A DNA stretch of 64,000 nt from Streptococcus oralis (GCF_004127215.1 NZ_QEWJ01000003.1:62001-126000), one strand, 5' to 3'; shown: positions 44,571 through 55,198, numbered from the stretch's first letter. A program made the numbers and translations. The notes: generated from the letters alone by a model not told the origin.

Positions 44571-45830
44571 TTAAATCTCTACTGTCAAAACTTGCCCTTG
44601 CTTGACAACCTGCTCTCCTGCAATGTAGACATCGTCAACATCACTGGATTTGACTGCATAGACTAAATGCGAGAGCATATTTTCCTGAGGTTGGAGATGG
44701 ATTTTCCCTTGTGGTTGGATGACCAGAAAATCTGCTTGCTTGCCAACTTCCAGACTTCCTATCTGTTCTTCCATTCCAAGAACCTTGGCGCCTTCTATCG
44801 TCAGAGCTTTGAGGGCTGTTTCGATTGGAAATTGGCTAGCATCTCCACTCTTCATTTTCTGAAGGAGGGCGGCGGTCCGTCCTTCCTCAAACATATCAAG
44901 ATTGTTATTGGAAGCGACCGAGTCCGTCGCAATTCCCACTGCTACTCCTGCTTTTTGGAGTTGGATGATTGGAGCAATCCCTGAAGCTAGTTTGAGATTA
45001 CTGATAGGATTGTGGGCGATAGCCACTTGAGAGGTTGATAAACGTTCAATTTCTTGCTCGTTTAATTCGACCCCGTGAGCAAAGACAGACGGATGCTCTA
45101 AGTAACCCAGTTCTTCTAGAAAGGCGAGAGGGCGTTTGCCGTATCGTTTCAGGATAATGCCTGACTCCTCCTTGGTCTCCGCCACATGGATATGGAGAGG
45201 AATATTTAGCTCTTTTGCCATTTCTAAGCTCGCTTCCAGCAAGTCTTGATTACAACTGTATGGAGAGTGAGGAGCTACCATAACCTTGAAATTTGGATTT
45301 TTATATTCTAAAATTTCCTCGATAATGGCACGTGTTCTACATATAGTCTCAGCGGTTGTCTCTGTATCTGAAGAAAAGAGTGTTGGTGAGAAATAACAAC
45401 GCATCTTGGAAGATTTCACTGCCTGATAAATTCGCTCAATATCCACACCATTGGGATTATACATATCGTTAAAGGTTGTTGTTCCTGACTGGAGCATCTC
45501 TGTCAGAGCCTGCTTGACCGCTTTTGTAGTCATGTCCGGCGTAAAACCTGCTTCTGCTGGCCAGATATAGTCATTAAGCCATTCATGGAGATTGCTATCA
45601 TCTTGGATCCCTCTCAATCCTGTCATAGCAGAATGGGTATGGCAATTGACCAAACCAGGCATGATCCAAGCCCCTTGATAGTCTATCATCTGCTCTGCTT
45701 GATCTAAAATCTCTGGCTTCTCTTGACCAACATAGATAATTTGAGAATCCTTAATAGCCAAGATTCCATCCAAATAAACATGGAAATCTTGGTCACAAGT
45801 CACAATATTTACATGCTGATAGACTTTCAT
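44571..45830 (-). CDS. mtaD: MTA/SAH deaminase (TRZ/ATZ amidohydrolase family)
   Basis: A 419-residue metal-dependent amidohydrolase. Metal-binding HTHSAMTGLRG near residue 63, IHVAETKEE near 218, FAHGVELNEQEIERL near 250 and ATDSVASNNNLDMFEE near 303 match MtaD-type deaminases that convert 5'-methylthioadenosine or S-adenosylhomocysteine to inosine forms. Specificity is inferred from family only; a guanine or chlorohydrolase-type substrate cannot be excluded. It stands alone, between the ABC pair terminator and the rplJ promoter. Confidence 0.83.
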   Translation of the reverse strand: MKVYQHVNIVTCDQDFHVYLDGILAIKDSQIIYVGQEKPEILDQAEQMIDYQGAWIMPGLVNCHTHSAMTGLRGIQDDSNLHEWLNDYIWPAEAGFTPDMTTKAVKQALTEMLQSGTTTFNDMYNPNGVDIERIYQAVKSSKMRCYFSPTLFSSDTETTAETICRTRAIIEEILEYKNPNFKVMVAPHSPYSCNQDLLEASLEMAKELNIPLHIHVAETKEESGIILKRYGKRPLAFLEELGYLEHPSVFAHGVELNEQEIERLSTSQVAIAHNPISNLKLASGIAPIIQLQKAGVAVGIATDSVASNNNLDMFEEGRTAALLQKMKSGDASQFPIETALKALTIEGAKVLGMEEQIGSLEVGKQADFLVIQPQGKIHLQPQENMLSHLVYAVKSSDVDDVYIAGEQVVKQGQVLTVEI

Positions 45831-45874
45831 CGTTTTTCTCCTTCTAAGACCTTGATTTTTCTAGCTATTGTAAC

Positions 45875-45900
45875 AAAAAAGTCACCCGAAGGCAACTTTT
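45875..45900 (-). terminator. Terminator of the ABC exporter operon
   Basis: AAAAGTTGCC / GGTGACTTTT stem closed by a TTCG tetraloop, followed by Ts on the minus strand. It lies 36 bp past the ABC stop. Confidence 0.85.
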
Positions 45901-45935
45901 AGTGTCATTAAGACTTTAAAATAGATAGGAAGGGT

Positions 45936-47684
45936 TTATTCAGAGCTAAAAGCCGCAGCCTTTTGCATTTGGTAATACTTGCCCTTTCTAGACATGAGAT
46001 CCTGATGATTGCCATACTCCACGATGTCACCATCCACCAAGACTAGAATCAGATCCGCATCCTGAATGGTAGACAAGCGGTGGGCAATGATAAAACTTGT
46101 TCGCCCTTTCATGAGTTTAGCAAAGGCATCCTGAACCAACACTTCTGTCCGCGTATCGATGGAAGAAGTCGCCTCGTCTAGGATGAGAATCTTGGGAATG
46201 GCTAGAAAGACTCGGGCGATGGTCAAGAGCTGCGCTTGACCGACAGAGAGAGATTCACCTGCATTTTCCAGTTTGGTATCATAGCCTTGGGGTAACTGTT
46301 GGATGAAAAAGTCTGCATTGGCTGCTTTTGCAGCAGCAATCACCTGCTCTCGACTGGCTTCAGGATTGCCAAAGGCAATATTATCATGAATGGTCCCTTG
46401 TTTGAGCCAGGTTTCCTGTAGTACCATGCCAAACTGCTGTCGCAGAGACGCACGAGTATAATCATAAATGGATCTTCCATCTAGCAAGATATCTCCCGAG
46501 TTAATGGGATAAAATCGCATGAGGAGATTGATGAGGGTTGATTTCCCGGCACCTGTCGGACCAACTATGGCTACCTTGCTACCAGCTGGAATGTCAATAG
46601 ATAAATCCTTAATCAAGATTTTTTCTGGATGGTAGCCAAAAGAGACATGTTTAAAGGAAATAGCTCCCTTCACTTGGTCACTGGTCAAGACTTCTTTACC
46701 TGTTTCAATCACCTCAGGACTTTCTAAGACAGCATAGACACGCTCTGCGCAAGCAAGAGCACTTTGCAATTCGGCCAGAACTGAGGAAATATCGTTAAAG
46801 GGCTTGGTGTATTGCTGGACATAGTTCAAAAAGGTCACTAAACGTCCGATAGTCAAGGTGGAACCCATCATGATACGATAAGCTCCTACCCCAGCTAGAA
46901 GGGCATAAATAAGTGCATTTACAAAGCGAGTCGAAGGATTGACCGTTGAGGAATAAAAGATGGCTGACTGAGAATAATTTGCATAGTTGTCATTAGCCTC
47001 ACGCAGCCTTTGGATAAACTCTGTTTGAGCATTAAAAGACTGGATAATAGTCTGCTGGCTAAGCGATTCTTCAATTAATTGTGTCTGAATTCCCCTTGTC
47101 TCTGTTTGTTTTTGGAAGAGATGATAAGATCTCTTGGCAATAAAGCGCGAAATCACCATGGATAGTGGCGTCAACAGCAAGACCAAGAGGGTCATGAGGA
47201 GATGGATTTGGAGCATGGCTAGAATACTAACCAAAATCATCAAGACACCAATGAAAAATTGGTTAAAAATCATGGTCAAGCCAGCTGCCAACTGTTCTAT
47301 ATCCGTGGTTACACGACTGACCATCTCCCCACTACCTTGCCGATCCACAAAGGCAATCGGTAAATGATGGAGCTTATGGATGATTCGCTCTCGCAAGTCT
47401 TTGGTATAAGAGAAGATTAGACGATTATAGAGGAGAGGATTAGCCCATTGAACTAGGGTATTTCCTATGATCACCAATACCATCTGAATAAAGATCTGCC
47501 AAAAAACTGGTGAAGAGCCAGCCACTAGGACCTGGTCAATGACCTGCCCAATCAGAATAGGTAGGTAGATTGATAAGCCAACTTGAGCAATAGTTCCTAG
47601 AAAGGCTAGGAAAAGAAGGAAAGGATGGTTTGCTAAATCTTTGGCCAAACGTTTGAGCGTCTGGTTTGCAGTTTGTCGTCTCAT
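45936..47684 (-). CDS. Heterodimeric ABC exporter, subunit with canonical ATP site
   Basis: A 582-residue fused membrane and ATPase half-transporter: six transmembrane helices in 1-310, then Walker A GPTGAGKST, signature LSVGQAQ, Walker B LILDEATSSID and switch His in FIIAHRLSTIQ. The catalytic Glu and His are intact, unlike in its partner. It begins 1 bp after the partner's stop, with AAGGAGG 6 bases before the ATG at 47684; 13 upstream in-frame codons are not used. The substrate (peptide, drug or lipid) cannot be read from the sequence. Confidence 0.9.
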   Translation of the reverse strand: MRRQTANQTLKRLAKDLANHPFLLFLAFLGTIAQVGLSIYLPILIGQVIDQVLVAGSSPVFWQIFIQMVLVIIGNTLVQWANPLLYNRLIFSYTKDLRERIIHKLHHLPIAFVDRQGSGEMVSRVTTDIEQLAAGLTMIFNQFFIGVLMILVSILAMLQIHLLMTLLVLLLTPLSMVISRFIAKRSYHLFQKQTETRGIQTQLIEESLSQQTIIQSFNAQTEFIQRLREANDNYANYSQSAIFYSSTVNPSTRFVNALIYALLAGVGAYRIMMGSTLTIGRLVTFLNYVQQYTKPFNDISSVLAELQSALACAERVYAVLESPEVIETGKEVLTSDQVKGAISFKHVSFGYHPEKILIKDLSIDIPAGSKVAIVGPTGAGKSTLINLLMRFYPINSGDILLDGRSIYDYTRASLRQQFGMVLQETWLKQGTIHDNIAFGNPEASREQVIAAAKAANADFFIQQLPQGYDTKLENAGESLSVGQAQLLTIARVFLAIPKILILDEATSSIDTRTEVLVQDAFAKLMKGRTSFIIAHRLSTIQDADLILVLVDGDIVEYGNHQDLMSRKGKYYQMQKAAAFSSE

Positions 47685-47685
47685 G

Positions 47686-49410
47686 CTAGTCCTCCTTTCC
47701 ATGTTGGGATGCATTGATTTCACGATAGACTTGACTAGTCTTCATCAAGTCCTCATGCTTGCCGACAGCTAGAAGCTCTCCTTTTTCCAAGAGGAGAATC
47801 TGGTCAGCCATCTGTAAAGTCGAGGTTCGTTGAGAAATCAAGATCAAGCTCGTGTTTGGTAAGTTTTCTCGGATAGCTTTCAAGAGCTTGGACTCGGTAA
47901 TGGTGTCGAGGGCCGAGGTCGCATCATCTAGGATAAGAAATGGAGCTTGGCGCAAGACTGCTCGAGCGATAGACAGCCTTTGTTTTTGCCCACCTGAGAA
48001 ATTTCGCCCTCCTGCCTCAACTAGGGCATCCAAAACACCTTCCTTTTCACTGACAAAATCCTTAGCTTGCGCAATCTCCAAGGCCTGCCAGAGTTCTTGG
48101 TCAGACACTTCTTGATTGAAACCTAGAGTCAAGTTAGAACGAATAGTTCCTTTAAAGAGCTCGACTTTTTGAGGCACATAGGCAATCCAAGACCTCCACT
48201 GCTCCAAATTAAGAGGACTACGTCCATCTCGATAAAGGTTAATGCTTCCCTTATCTGCCGGATATAGACCAAGTAAGACTTGCACCAAGCTTGATTTACC
48301 AGAACCTGTTCCCCCAATGATACCAAGGATTTGCCCTTGCTTCATATCAAAGGAAATGTCTCTCAGAGAAGGCTGGGCCGCATCAGGATAGGTAAAGGTC
48401 AATTCTTGGACTTGTAAAACCTGATTACTGGCAACTTGCTTTTGTTCCAACTCTGAATGAATGTCTTCTGGATCTTGAGCAAAGACTTCCTCAATTCGTT
48501 TGGCTGAGATATAGGACTGGTTGAGAGAATTAATCAGCATGGCGAGCTTGACCAATTCCACCAAGATCTGCAAGAGGTAGTTGATAAGAGCAATAAGAGC
48601 ACCTTGACTAAGCAAGCCTCCTTGAATTGAGATATAGCCCTTCCAGATAACGATAAGGAGGGTCCCATTGACAATCAGATAGGTCAGAGGGGTTAATAAA
48701 CTAGACCAGAAACCTGTCTTTTCTTGCAATCTGGCATAAACTTGGTTAAGGGTTTGAAAAAACTGTAACTCTCGTTTTTCTTGCCCAAAAGCACGAATCA
48801 CCCGCATCCCTTGTAATTGCTGGCGCGTTTTCTGAACCAGTTGGTCCGTTTTCTTTCTGAGACTGCTGTAGAGAGGATTGACCAGTCGAGAGAGCCCTAC
48901 AATGACAATGGTCAAAATGACAACCATGACCAAAAACCAGAAAGTCAGCTCAGCTGAGATTCGATAGGCCATAAAGATGGCCCCAAAAACGATAATAGGC
49001 GCTCGCAAAAAGAGACGCAGGAATTGATTGATACCAGTCTGAATCTGGTAGATATCCGAGGTCAAGCGGGTCACCAAGCTAGAAGTTGTCAAACGATCTC
49101 TGCTGTCCTTGGGCAAGGAAAGAATATGACGATAAAGGTCGTCTGTCAATTCTTTGGCAAATCCTACCGCAGCCTTAGCTGAGTAGAACTGGGCCATCAA
49201 GGCCACTACAACGCCAATCACTGCAAAGATAAGGAGCAGGCCAATCTGCATCCAGAGGTGCCCTTGATCTCTCTGAGGCAAGGAGTGGTCAACAATTCCA
49301 GCAATCACCATGGGAACCAAAAGCTCAAACACAGCTTCGAGTAACTTGAATAAGGGGGCTAAAATGGATTCTTTGATATAGGGTCTGAAGTAAGATAATA
49401 AGTGTTTCAT
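47686..49410 (-). CDS. Heterodimeric ABC exporter, subunit with degenerate ATP site
   Basis: A 574-residue half-transporter: six transmembrane helices, then Walker A GGTGSGKSS, signature FSGGQKQR and Walker B FLILDDATSALD, where Asp replaces the catalytic Glu. The switch region reads LILISQRTSTLQ, so Gln replaces the switch His. These two substitutions are typical of the non-hydrolysing partner of heterodimeric exporters such as the PatAB/BmrCD/TM287-288 type. AAGGGA lies 5 bases before the ATG. It precedes the canonical partner directly. Confidence 0.9.
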   Translation of the reverse strand: MKHLLSYFRPYIKESILAPLFKLLEAVFELLVPMVIAGIVDHSLPQRDQGHLWMQIGLLLIFAVIGVVVALMAQFYSAKAAVGFAKELTDDLYRHILSLPKDSRDRLTTSSLVTRLTSDIYQIQTGINQFLRLFLRAPIIVFGAIFMAYRISAELTFWFLVMVVILTIVIVGLSRLVNPLYSSLRKKTDQLVQKTRQQLQGMRVIRAFGQEKRELQFFQTLNQVYARLQEKTGFWSSLLTPLTYLIVNGTLLIVIWKGYISIQGGLLSQGALIALINYLLQILVELVKLAMLINSLNQSYISAKRIEEVFAQDPEDIHSELEQKQVASNQVLQVQELTFTYPDAAQPSLRDISFDMKQGQILGIIGGTGSGKSSLVQVLLGLYPADKGSINLYRDGRSPLNLEQWRSWIAYVPQKVELFKGTIRSNLTLGFNQEVSDQELWQALEIAQAKDFVSEKEGVLDALVEAGGRNFSGGQKQRLSIARAVLRQAPFLILDDATSALDTITESKLLKAIRENLPNTSLILISQRTSTLQMADQILLLEKGELLAVGKHEDLMKTSQVYREINASQHGKED

Positions 49411-49469
49411 AAATCCCTTCTATTCTTATTCTGGAAATGAAGAAAGTGGAAATGCCCACCCTCTCTGTT

Positions 49470-50408
49470 TTATTTGTTTAAGTAAGGCAATAAATAGCCG
49501 TACCCTGCTTCTTCCATCTCATCCTTGGCTACAAATCGCAAGGAGGCCGAATTGATACAGTAACGGAGGCCACCTGACTCCTGTGGTCCATCTGTGAAAA
49601 CATGACCCAAGTGAGCATTACCTGACCGAGAACGAACTTCAATTCGCTCCATACCATGGCTCATGTCCTTGTAATAATGAATCAATTCCTTAGAAATCGG
49701 ATGACTAAAACTTGGCCAACCACATCCTGAAGCGAACTTATCCTTAGCGAAAAAGAGAGGCTCACCCGTTGTAATGTCTACATAAATTCCTTCTTCAAAG
49801 GTTTGGTCATAGGCATTGGTAAATGGAGCCTCTGTAGCAGATTCTTGGGTAACACGATAGGACTCTTCTGACAAACTTTGCCTTAACACTTCTTGACTAG
49901 GTTTTTCATAGCGAGAGGTATCAATCAATGGCTTCTCAGCATCAGTCACATCGATATGACAGTAACCAGAAGGATTCTTCTTAAGATAGTCTTGGTGGTA
50001 ATCTTCAGCTAAAATGTAATGACGAAGTTTCTCTACTTCCACTGCAATCTTTCGACCAAGCATACGCTCCTGCTCCTGCACCACTGTGTAAATAGCTGAC
50101 AAGTCTGTTTCATCTTGGTAATAGATCCCAGTTCGATATTGGCGACCACGGTCATTCCCTTGCTGGTTGATAGACAAAGGATCAATGACTCGGAAATAAT
50201 AGAGTGAAATCTCACGTAAGCTTACGATGTCCTCATCGTAAATCACTTGAACCGTTTCTGCATGATCGGTTTCCTTGAGTAGCTGATAATTGGTTGTTTC
50301 GACTTGCCCATTAGCGTAGCCAACACTGGTTGCCAGCACTCCAGAAATTCGGGAAAAATACTCCTCTAAACCCCAAAAACAACCACCTGCTAGATAAATT
50401 TCTGCCAT
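49470..50408 (-). CDS. msrAB: Methionine sulfoxide reductase MsrAB (cytosolic fusion)
   Basis: A 312-residue fusion. MsrA domain: GGCFWG with nucleophile Cys10; MsrB domain: [14 protein letters not shown] near residue 225 and nucleophile Cys in RYCINSASL near 284. It reduces both S- and R-methionine sulfoxide in the cytosol. There is no signal peptide, so it is the intracellular type. A 28-codon N-terminal extension is in frame, but GGAG sits 8 bases before the ATG at 50408. A terminator separates it from thrB. Confidence 0.95.
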   Translation of the reverse strand: MAEIYLAGGCFWGLEEYFSRISGVLATSVGYANGQVETTNYQLLKETDHAETVQVIYDEDIVSLREISLYYFRVIDPLSINQQGNDRGRQYRTGIYYQDETDLSAIYTVVQEQERMLGRKIAVEVEKLRHYILAEDYHQDYLKKNPSGYCHIDVTDAEKPLIDTSRYEKPSQEVLRQSLSEESYRVTQESATEAPFTNAYDQTFEEGIYVDITTGEPLFFAKDKFASGCGWPSFSHPISKELIHYYKDMSHGMERIEVRSRSGNAHLGHVFTDGPQESGGLRYCINSASLRFVAKDEMEEAGYGYLLPYLNK

Positions 50409-50451
50409 CTTCGTTTCTCCTTTATCAAGTTCTTTGACTAGACTTCTTTTC

Positions 50452-50498
50452 AAAAAAAGGATAGGAAGCCCTCTGGTCGAGAATTTCCCCATCCTATC
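50452..50498 (-). terminator. Terminator after thrB
   Basis: Minus strand GATAGGA / TCCTATC (7 bp) with a 25-base loop, followed by seven Ts. The long loop weakens the case. Confidence 0.5.
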
Positions 50499-50507
50499 TT
50501 CTATTCT

Positions 50508-51377
50508 TTATTTTTCTTCGACACGGACACCTTGCGTATCAACTTTCAAGTCATGAAGTTTTCCTTTGAAGGGTTGCTTTTCCAATTCAGCTTTAATCGT
50601 GGGCATCTTGTCATGAGAAGCCAAGACCATAACTGTCGGTCCAGCTCCAGAGAGATAGGTTGCATAGGCACCATTTTCTTTGGCTACTTGCTTAATCGTC
50701 GCAAATTCTCTCACCAAGTCCTGACGATAGCGTTCGTGGAAGAGGTCTCCCTCAATCGCTTGGCCAGCAGTCGCCATATCTCCTGCCAGTAAGGCTGCAA
50801 CCGCTACATTAGCAATCGAACTTGCCGCAACAGCCTCCTTGTAGGATAATTTTTTAGGCAAGACACCGCGGCTATCTCGGGTACGCAATTCATAGTTTGG
50901 AATGTAGGCTAGGAAATCACACTCTGGGAAGTCTGCGACAATCGCTGAAACTTGCCCTTCAACAGAGCTCGCAACAACGAGATTACCATAGATAGCTGGA
51001 GCCACATTGTCAGGATGCCCTTCAATCTTGGTCGCCAGCTGCAATTTTTCATGGTCAGATAAGTTGAGCTTGCCCAGTTGATTAGCTAGTTCAATCCCAG
51101 CAACGATAACCGAGCTAGAAGAACCCAAACCACGCGCCAAGGGAACATCACTGGTCATTTTCAAACGTCTTGGTTGTAGGTCTGGCGCAATTTGTAAAGC
51201 AATCTTGAGCAAGAGATTGCGCTCATCATGGGGAATCCATTTGCCAATCTGGTGTTCAATCAACCACTCATCTCGTTCTTCACAGACCTCAATTTGAAGA
51301 TACTTGGTAACAGCTACACCAACCGAGTCAAAACCTGGCCCGATATTGGCGCTGGTTGCAGGTACAATAATCTTCAT
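50508..51377 (-). CDS. thrB: Homoserine kinase
   Basis: A 289-residue GHMP kinase that phosphorylates homoserine for threonine synthesis. [18 protein letters not shown] near the N-terminus and the ATP loop [16 protein letters not shown] near residue 86 are diagnostic, as is [15 protein letters not shown] near the C-terminus. It starts 1 bp after hom; the two form an operon. Confidence 0.95.
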   Translation of the reverse strand: MKIIVPATSANIGPGFDSVGVAVTKYLQIEVCEERDEWLIEHQIGKWIPHDERNLLLKIALQIAPDLQPRRLKMTSDVPLARGLGSSSSVIVAGIELANQLGKLNLSDHEKLQLATKIEGHPDNVAPAIYGNLVVASSVEGQVSAIVADFPECDFLAYIPNYELRTRDSRGVLPKKLSYKEAVAASSIANVAVAALLAGDMATAGQAIEGDLFHERYRQDLVREFATIKQVAKENGAYATYLSGAGPTVMVLASHDKMPTIKAELEKQPFKGKLHDLKVDTQGVRVEEK

Positions 51378-51378
51378 C

Positions 51379-52665
51379 TTATTCTCCTAGCACCTTGAAG
51401 CTATTCAAGAGGTCAAATTCTGATACCTTGGTCAACTCAGCTGAAACCTTCTCAAGTTGCGCTTTATTGATCTTATGTGTAATGATGACCACACGCGCCT
51501 TGTCCCCCTCTTTTCCGTCTTGAAGGATTTGCTTGAAGGAAATATCTTGAGCATTGAAGATTTCAGCAAGTTTCAAGACCTGACCTTTTGAGTCAGGAGC
51601 CAAGATTGAGAAGTAGTAATTTGCTTTGACATCCTCAGGCTTGGCCAAGACCAAGTCACGGCTATATTCGTTGAAGTCTTTACCGATGGTACCATCATTC
51701 AAGCGACGAACGATACGGACAATATCCGCTACAACACTTGTTGCAGTTGGTTTTTGACCAGCACCTGGTCCGTAGTACATAGACTCGCCAATACCGATAG
51801 ATTCTACAAAGACGGCGTTCATCACGCCATTCACGCTGGCAAGTGGGTGTGCTTTAGGCAGGAAGGTTGGAGTCACTTCTGCGGCAATACCTGAAGGAGT
51901 TTCTTCAATAGAACCAACCAATTTCACAACATAACCAAGGTCTTGGGCTACAGCCACATCTTCTGGTGTGATATTGCGGATCCCCTTGTGGGCTACATCG
52001 TCAAAAGCAACCTTCATCCCAAAGGCAAATTGGCTCAAAATGACCATCTTGTAGGCTGCATCAATCCCATCTACGTCATTTGTAGGGTCGCTTTCTGCAA
52101 ATCCCAGTCTTTGAGCTTCAGCCAAAGCGTCATCATAAGACCAGCCTTCTTCGACCATCTTGGTCATCATAAAGTTAGAAGTTCCGTTAACCACGCCAAG
52201 GACACGAGTGATTTTGTCAGAAGCCAGCGAATTTGCCAACGTACGAAGAATTGGAATCCCACCAGCCACTGCTGCTTCGTAGTAGAGTGCTACATTGTGC
52301 TCTTTAGCGATTTCTAGCAATTCTGCGCCATGGACAGCCAAAAGGTCCTTGTTAGCAGTAACAACGTGTTTCCCAGCTTCTAAGGCACGAGTGATAAAGG
52401 TTTTAGCTGGTTCGATACGCCCCATCAATTCCACTACGATGGTAACATCTTTGTCTGATAAAATATCATCTACATTGGTTACAAAGTTAAAGTCATTCCC
52501 TGCAGCAAGCAAGCGGTTCTTTTCGTCTTCATCCTTGACCAATACCTTGGCTACTTCAATCTCTGAATGAGCTGATTGGATGATTTTTTCTCCATTTTCC
52601 TTTAGGAGGAATGGCACGCCACTTGCAACGGTACCAAATCCAAGTAAAGCAATTTTAACTGTCAT
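51379..52665 (-). CDS. hom: Homoserine dehydrogenase
   Basis: A 428-residue NAD(P)-dependent enzyme making homoserine from aspartate semialdehyde. The Rossmann motif GFGTVASG is at residues 9-16, AAVAGGIPI and [10 protein letters not shown] are the catalytic core, and residues 350-428 form an ACT domain ([19 protein letters not shown]) that may bind threonine for feedback control. Operon with thrB, behind an extended -10 promoter. Confidence 0.95.
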   Translation of the reverse strand: MTVKIALLGFGTVASGVPFLLKENGEKIIQSAHSEIEVAKVLVKDEDEKNRLLAAGNDFNFVTNVDDILSDKDVTIVVELMGRIEPAKTFITRALEAGKHVVTANKDLLAVHGAELLEIAKEHNVALYYEAAVAGGIPILRTLANSLASDKITRVLGVVNGTSNFMMTKMVEEGWSYDDALAEAQRLGFAESDPTNDVDGIDAAYKMVILSQFAFGMKVAFDDVAHKGIRNITPEDVAVAQDLGYVVKLVGSIEETPSGIAAEVTPTFLPKAHPLASVNGVMNAVFVESIGIGESMYYGPGAGQKPTATSVVADIVRIVRRLNDGTIGKDFNEYSRDLVLAKPEDVKANYYFSILAPDSKGQVLKLAEIFNAQDISFKQILQDGKEGDKARVVIITHKINKAQLEKVSAELTKVSEFDLLNSFKVLGE

Positions 52666-52696
52666 GTTTGTCTCCTAGAAATTTTCTGATATAGCC

Positions 52697-52705
52697 ATTA
52701 TAACA
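52697..52705 (-). promoter_or_regulatory. Extended -10 promoter of hom-thrB
   Basis: Minus strand TGTTATAAT, 31 bp before the hom start. The leader is too short for a T-box. Confidence 0.6.
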
Positions 52706-52756
52706 GAATTTTGTGAAAATTCCTAATATAGTAAATCACTATTTCAGTCTGGTAAA

Positions 52757-52783
52757 GAAAAAACGAATCCCATGATTCGTCTT
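52757..52783 (-). terminator. Terminator of mecA
   Basis: ACGAATC / GATTCGT stem around CCAT, followed on the minus strand by six Ts. Confidence 0.8.
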
Positions 52784-52813
52784 TCCTGATAAATGAAAAT
52801 TGATTTCTAAAAA

Positions 52814-53554
52814 CTATGAATGAATTTTTTGCAGACCGATAACTGCATCGTGGTTGATCAAGATTTGCCCATACTCTTGCAAGACTGAGCGACTGATGTC
52901 ACTATCATCTGCAAATTCACGCATACGAGCCAAGAGCCAGGCTGGGTATGGACTAGGATGATTTTCAATATCGACTAAAATTGTCAAATAATAGTGTCCG
53001 TTCATCTTGTAGAGTTCAGATGTTTCCATCTGGTAGTTAACCGTCTTTGCAAAAGCAACTAGGTCAGAAAGGCTTGCAAAACGCAAGATATAGTAGATAT
53101 AAGGTTCCTTCTTGCTCTCAGTCTCCTTGTTCGCTTGCTCCAGTTCCTCTTCCTTAGCCTCGACTTGCTCTAGGGATTGAATAGCCTCAATATCATCCTT
53201 GGTCTTTTCTGCGATACTCTTTTCCAAGGTTTTGAGAAATTCATCTGGTGACATTTGGGCTAATTCTTCCATGTCAGGTAGATCCGCCAAATCTTCAAAA
53301 TCTAGGTTTTGGTCAATCTTGGACTTGGTTACAAAGACGTCCACCTTATCTGGTTTTGGCGTCACACGGAAACTCAGCATGCCACTATCCAAGAAATTGT
53401 CTGGCATCTCTAATTCATCTAAAATAGCATAGAAAAATTCTTCGGTTTTTTCCTGAGGAACGAGAAAATCTGCAATCTCCATTCCCCGATCCATCAAATC
53501 ATCTAAAGTCATCGTGATTTTCAGTGTCGTATCACTAATTTGTTTCATCTTCAT
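52814..53554 (-). CDS. mecA: Adaptor protein MecA
   Basis: A 246-residue ClpC adaptor. MKMKQISDTTLKITMTLDDL is the MecA N-terminal substrate-binding domain, residues 90-150 are an acidic linker, and IYYILRFASLSDLVAFAKTV begins the C-terminal ClpC-binding domain. In streptococci MecA helps degrade the competence sigma factor ComX. The five codons upstream of 53554 are in frame but do not fit the family. Monocistronic. Confidence 0.93.
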   Translation of the reverse strand: MKMKQISDTTLKITMTLDDLMDRGMEIADFLVPQEKTEEFFYAILDELEMPDNFLDSGMLSFRVTPKPDKVDVFVTKSKIDQNLDFEDLADLPDMEELAQMSPDEFLKTLEKSIAEKTKDDIEAIQSLEQVEAKEEELEQANKETESKKEPYIYYILRFASLSDLVAFAKTVNYQMETSELYKMNGHYYLTILVDIENHPSPYPAWLLARMREFADDSDISRSVLQEYGQILINHDAVIGLQKIHS

Positions 53555-53584
53555 ATCTAGTAACCTCATACTTTCAGTCTATCT

Positions 53585-53613
53585 ATTATACTAGATTTTT
53601 ACGATTTTATCAA
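53585..53613 (-). promoter_or_regulatory. Promoter of mecA
   Basis: Minus strand TTGATA (53608-53613), 17-bp spacer, TATAAT (53585-53590), about 30 bp before the start. Confidence 0.7.
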
Positions 53614-53631
53614 AAGAATAAAGCTGGAATG

Positions 53632-53640
53632 TGATATAAT
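53632..53640 (+). promoter_or_regulatory. Extended -10 promoter of the flippase gene
   Basis: TGATATAAT, 36 bp before the flippase ATG; divergent from the mecA promoter. Confidence 0.55.
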
Positions 53641-53676
53641 ACTAGAGATGATTTTAGATTTAAGAAAGAAAGTTCA

Positions 53677-55155
53677 ATGAAAAATATAAAAGTTAATGCA
53701 TTGGCCAGCTTGCTGGTCAATATTCTCAATATCGTTTTTCCCCTGATAACCAACCCTTATCTGACTCGGATTCTCAGCAAATCCAACTACGGTTATTTCA
53801 ATACCGCCAATACCTGGGCTAGCTTTGTCGTTCCACTAGCAGCCTTTGGAATATACAACTACGGGATTCGTGCTATCAGTAAGGTTAAGGACGACAAGAA
53901 TAAAATCAACTACGTCTTTTCTAAGTTGTTTTATATCTCGGTTTTCACCTCTCTCCTGACGACTGGTATCTACTTCCTCTTTATCTTCTTTGACACCAGC
54001 ATTGAGAACCTGAAAGTCCTTTACTACATCCTGGGAGCTCAGGCACTCTTCCAATTCCTCAATATCGAATGGATGAATGAGGCTTATGAAAACTATGCCT
54101 TCATCCTTTACAAGACATTGATTATTCGGATTACCATGCTGGTCGCCATCTTTGCCTTTGTCAAAACTGCTGATGATATTGTCCCCTACGCTATCGTCAT
54201 GACTGCGACAACTATCCTCAACTATCTCCTTAGTTTTCTTTGGATCAAGAGAGAAGTTTCCTTTGTCAAAATTGGTTTCATCGAGTTAGCTAAGGCTTCT
54301 AAACCACTCTTTACTATGCTTCTCTTGGCAAATGCCAATATGCTCTATACCTTGCTTGATAGAATGTTTATCACCAAGGGACCTGATGAAAACTATATTT
54401 CTTATTATACAATTGCCTATAGCATCGTCATGCTAATTGCTGGTGTCTTAAGTGGAGCTATCAGTGTCAGCATTCCACGTCTCGGCTACTACCTCGGGAA
54501 AAAAGATTACAATTCTTATAATCATCTTGTAAATCAAGCGGCATCATTATTCTATTTTCTCATGATTCCAACTAGTTTTGGGATTATGATTTTGGGAAAG
54601 TACGCAACGGTTATCTACTCTTCTGAAAAGTATCTTGAGGCAGGTATCGTGACCAGTGTCTTCGCCTTTCGAACCATTATCTGGGCTATTGAATTGATTC
54701 TTGGTAAGCAAATTATCTTTATCAATGACCACGAGAACCGCTTGACCACTTTCTACTTTGCTGGTGGTGGAGCAAATCTCCTATTAAATAGCATCTTGTA
54801 TTTCAATAATATTTTTGCCCCTGAGTATTATATTGCTACTACCATTATTGCAGAAGCCATCGTTGTTCTCTTAGAAATTCATTTTATTAGGAAACACCAA
54901 CTGATTAGTTTAAAAGAAATTTTTGTGACCTTAATACGTTATGGTCTCATATCCCTTGGATTTATCCCAATCTTCTATATTTTCAAGATGATTTTCCAAA
55001 TCAGTTCCTATACAGTGAACCTCAGTATGATTTTCATGGTTCTCTCTACCATAGCTACTTGTGGAATCTACTATCTCTTAACACTCTTTCTCACTAAGGA
55101 TAAAACACTTCACTATGCACTGAACCTAATATTAGCTAAGATTAAAAGAAACTAA
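53677..55155 (+). CDS. Wzx-type polysaccharide/teichoic acid flippase
   Basis: A 492-residue membrane protein of the MOP/MATE superfamily with about 14 transmembrane segments. The N-terminus (ASLLVNILNIVFPLITNPYLTRILSKSNYGYFNTANTW) is typical of Wzx/TacF-like repeat-unit flippases. It moves lipid-linked oligosaccharides across the membrane. It converges on the licD/pce operon, which suggests that it exports the polymer that operon modifies, but the pneumococcal TacF is a different gene as far as I recall. GAAAG precedes the ATG. Confidence 0.85.
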   Translation: MKNIKVNALASLLVNILNIVFPLITNPYLTRILSKSNYGYFNTANTWASFVVPLAAFGIYNYGIRAISKVKDDKNKINYVFSKLFYISVFTSLLTTGIYFLFIFFDTSIENLKVLYYILGAQALFQFLNIEWMNEAYENYAFILYKTLIIRITMLVAIFAFVKTADDIVPYAIVMTATTILNYLLSFLWIKREVSFVKIGFIELAKASKPLFTMLLLANANMLYTLLDRMFITKGPDENYISYYTIAYSIVMLIAGVLSGAISVSIPRLGYYLGKKDYNSYNHLVNQAASLFYFLMIPTSFGIMILGKYATVIYSSEKYLEAGIVTSVFAFRTIIWAIELILGKQIIFINDHENRLTTFYFAGGGANLLLNSILYFNNIFAPEYYIATTIIAEAIVVLLEIHFIRKHQLISLKEIFVTLIRYGLISLGFIPIFYIFKMIFQISSYTVNLSMIFMVLSTIATCGIYYLLTLFLTKDKTLHYALNLILAKIKRN

Positions 55156-55158
55156 AAG

Positions 55159-55198
55159 AACACCCTACTGATAAACGAGCGTTTACTAGTAGGGTGTT
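55159..55198. terminator. Bidirectional terminator between flippase and pce
   Basis: AACACCCTACT / AGTAGGGTGTT outer stem plus inner TAAACG / CGTTTA stem with small mismatches. T-rich flanks on both sides. Confidence 0.9.
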
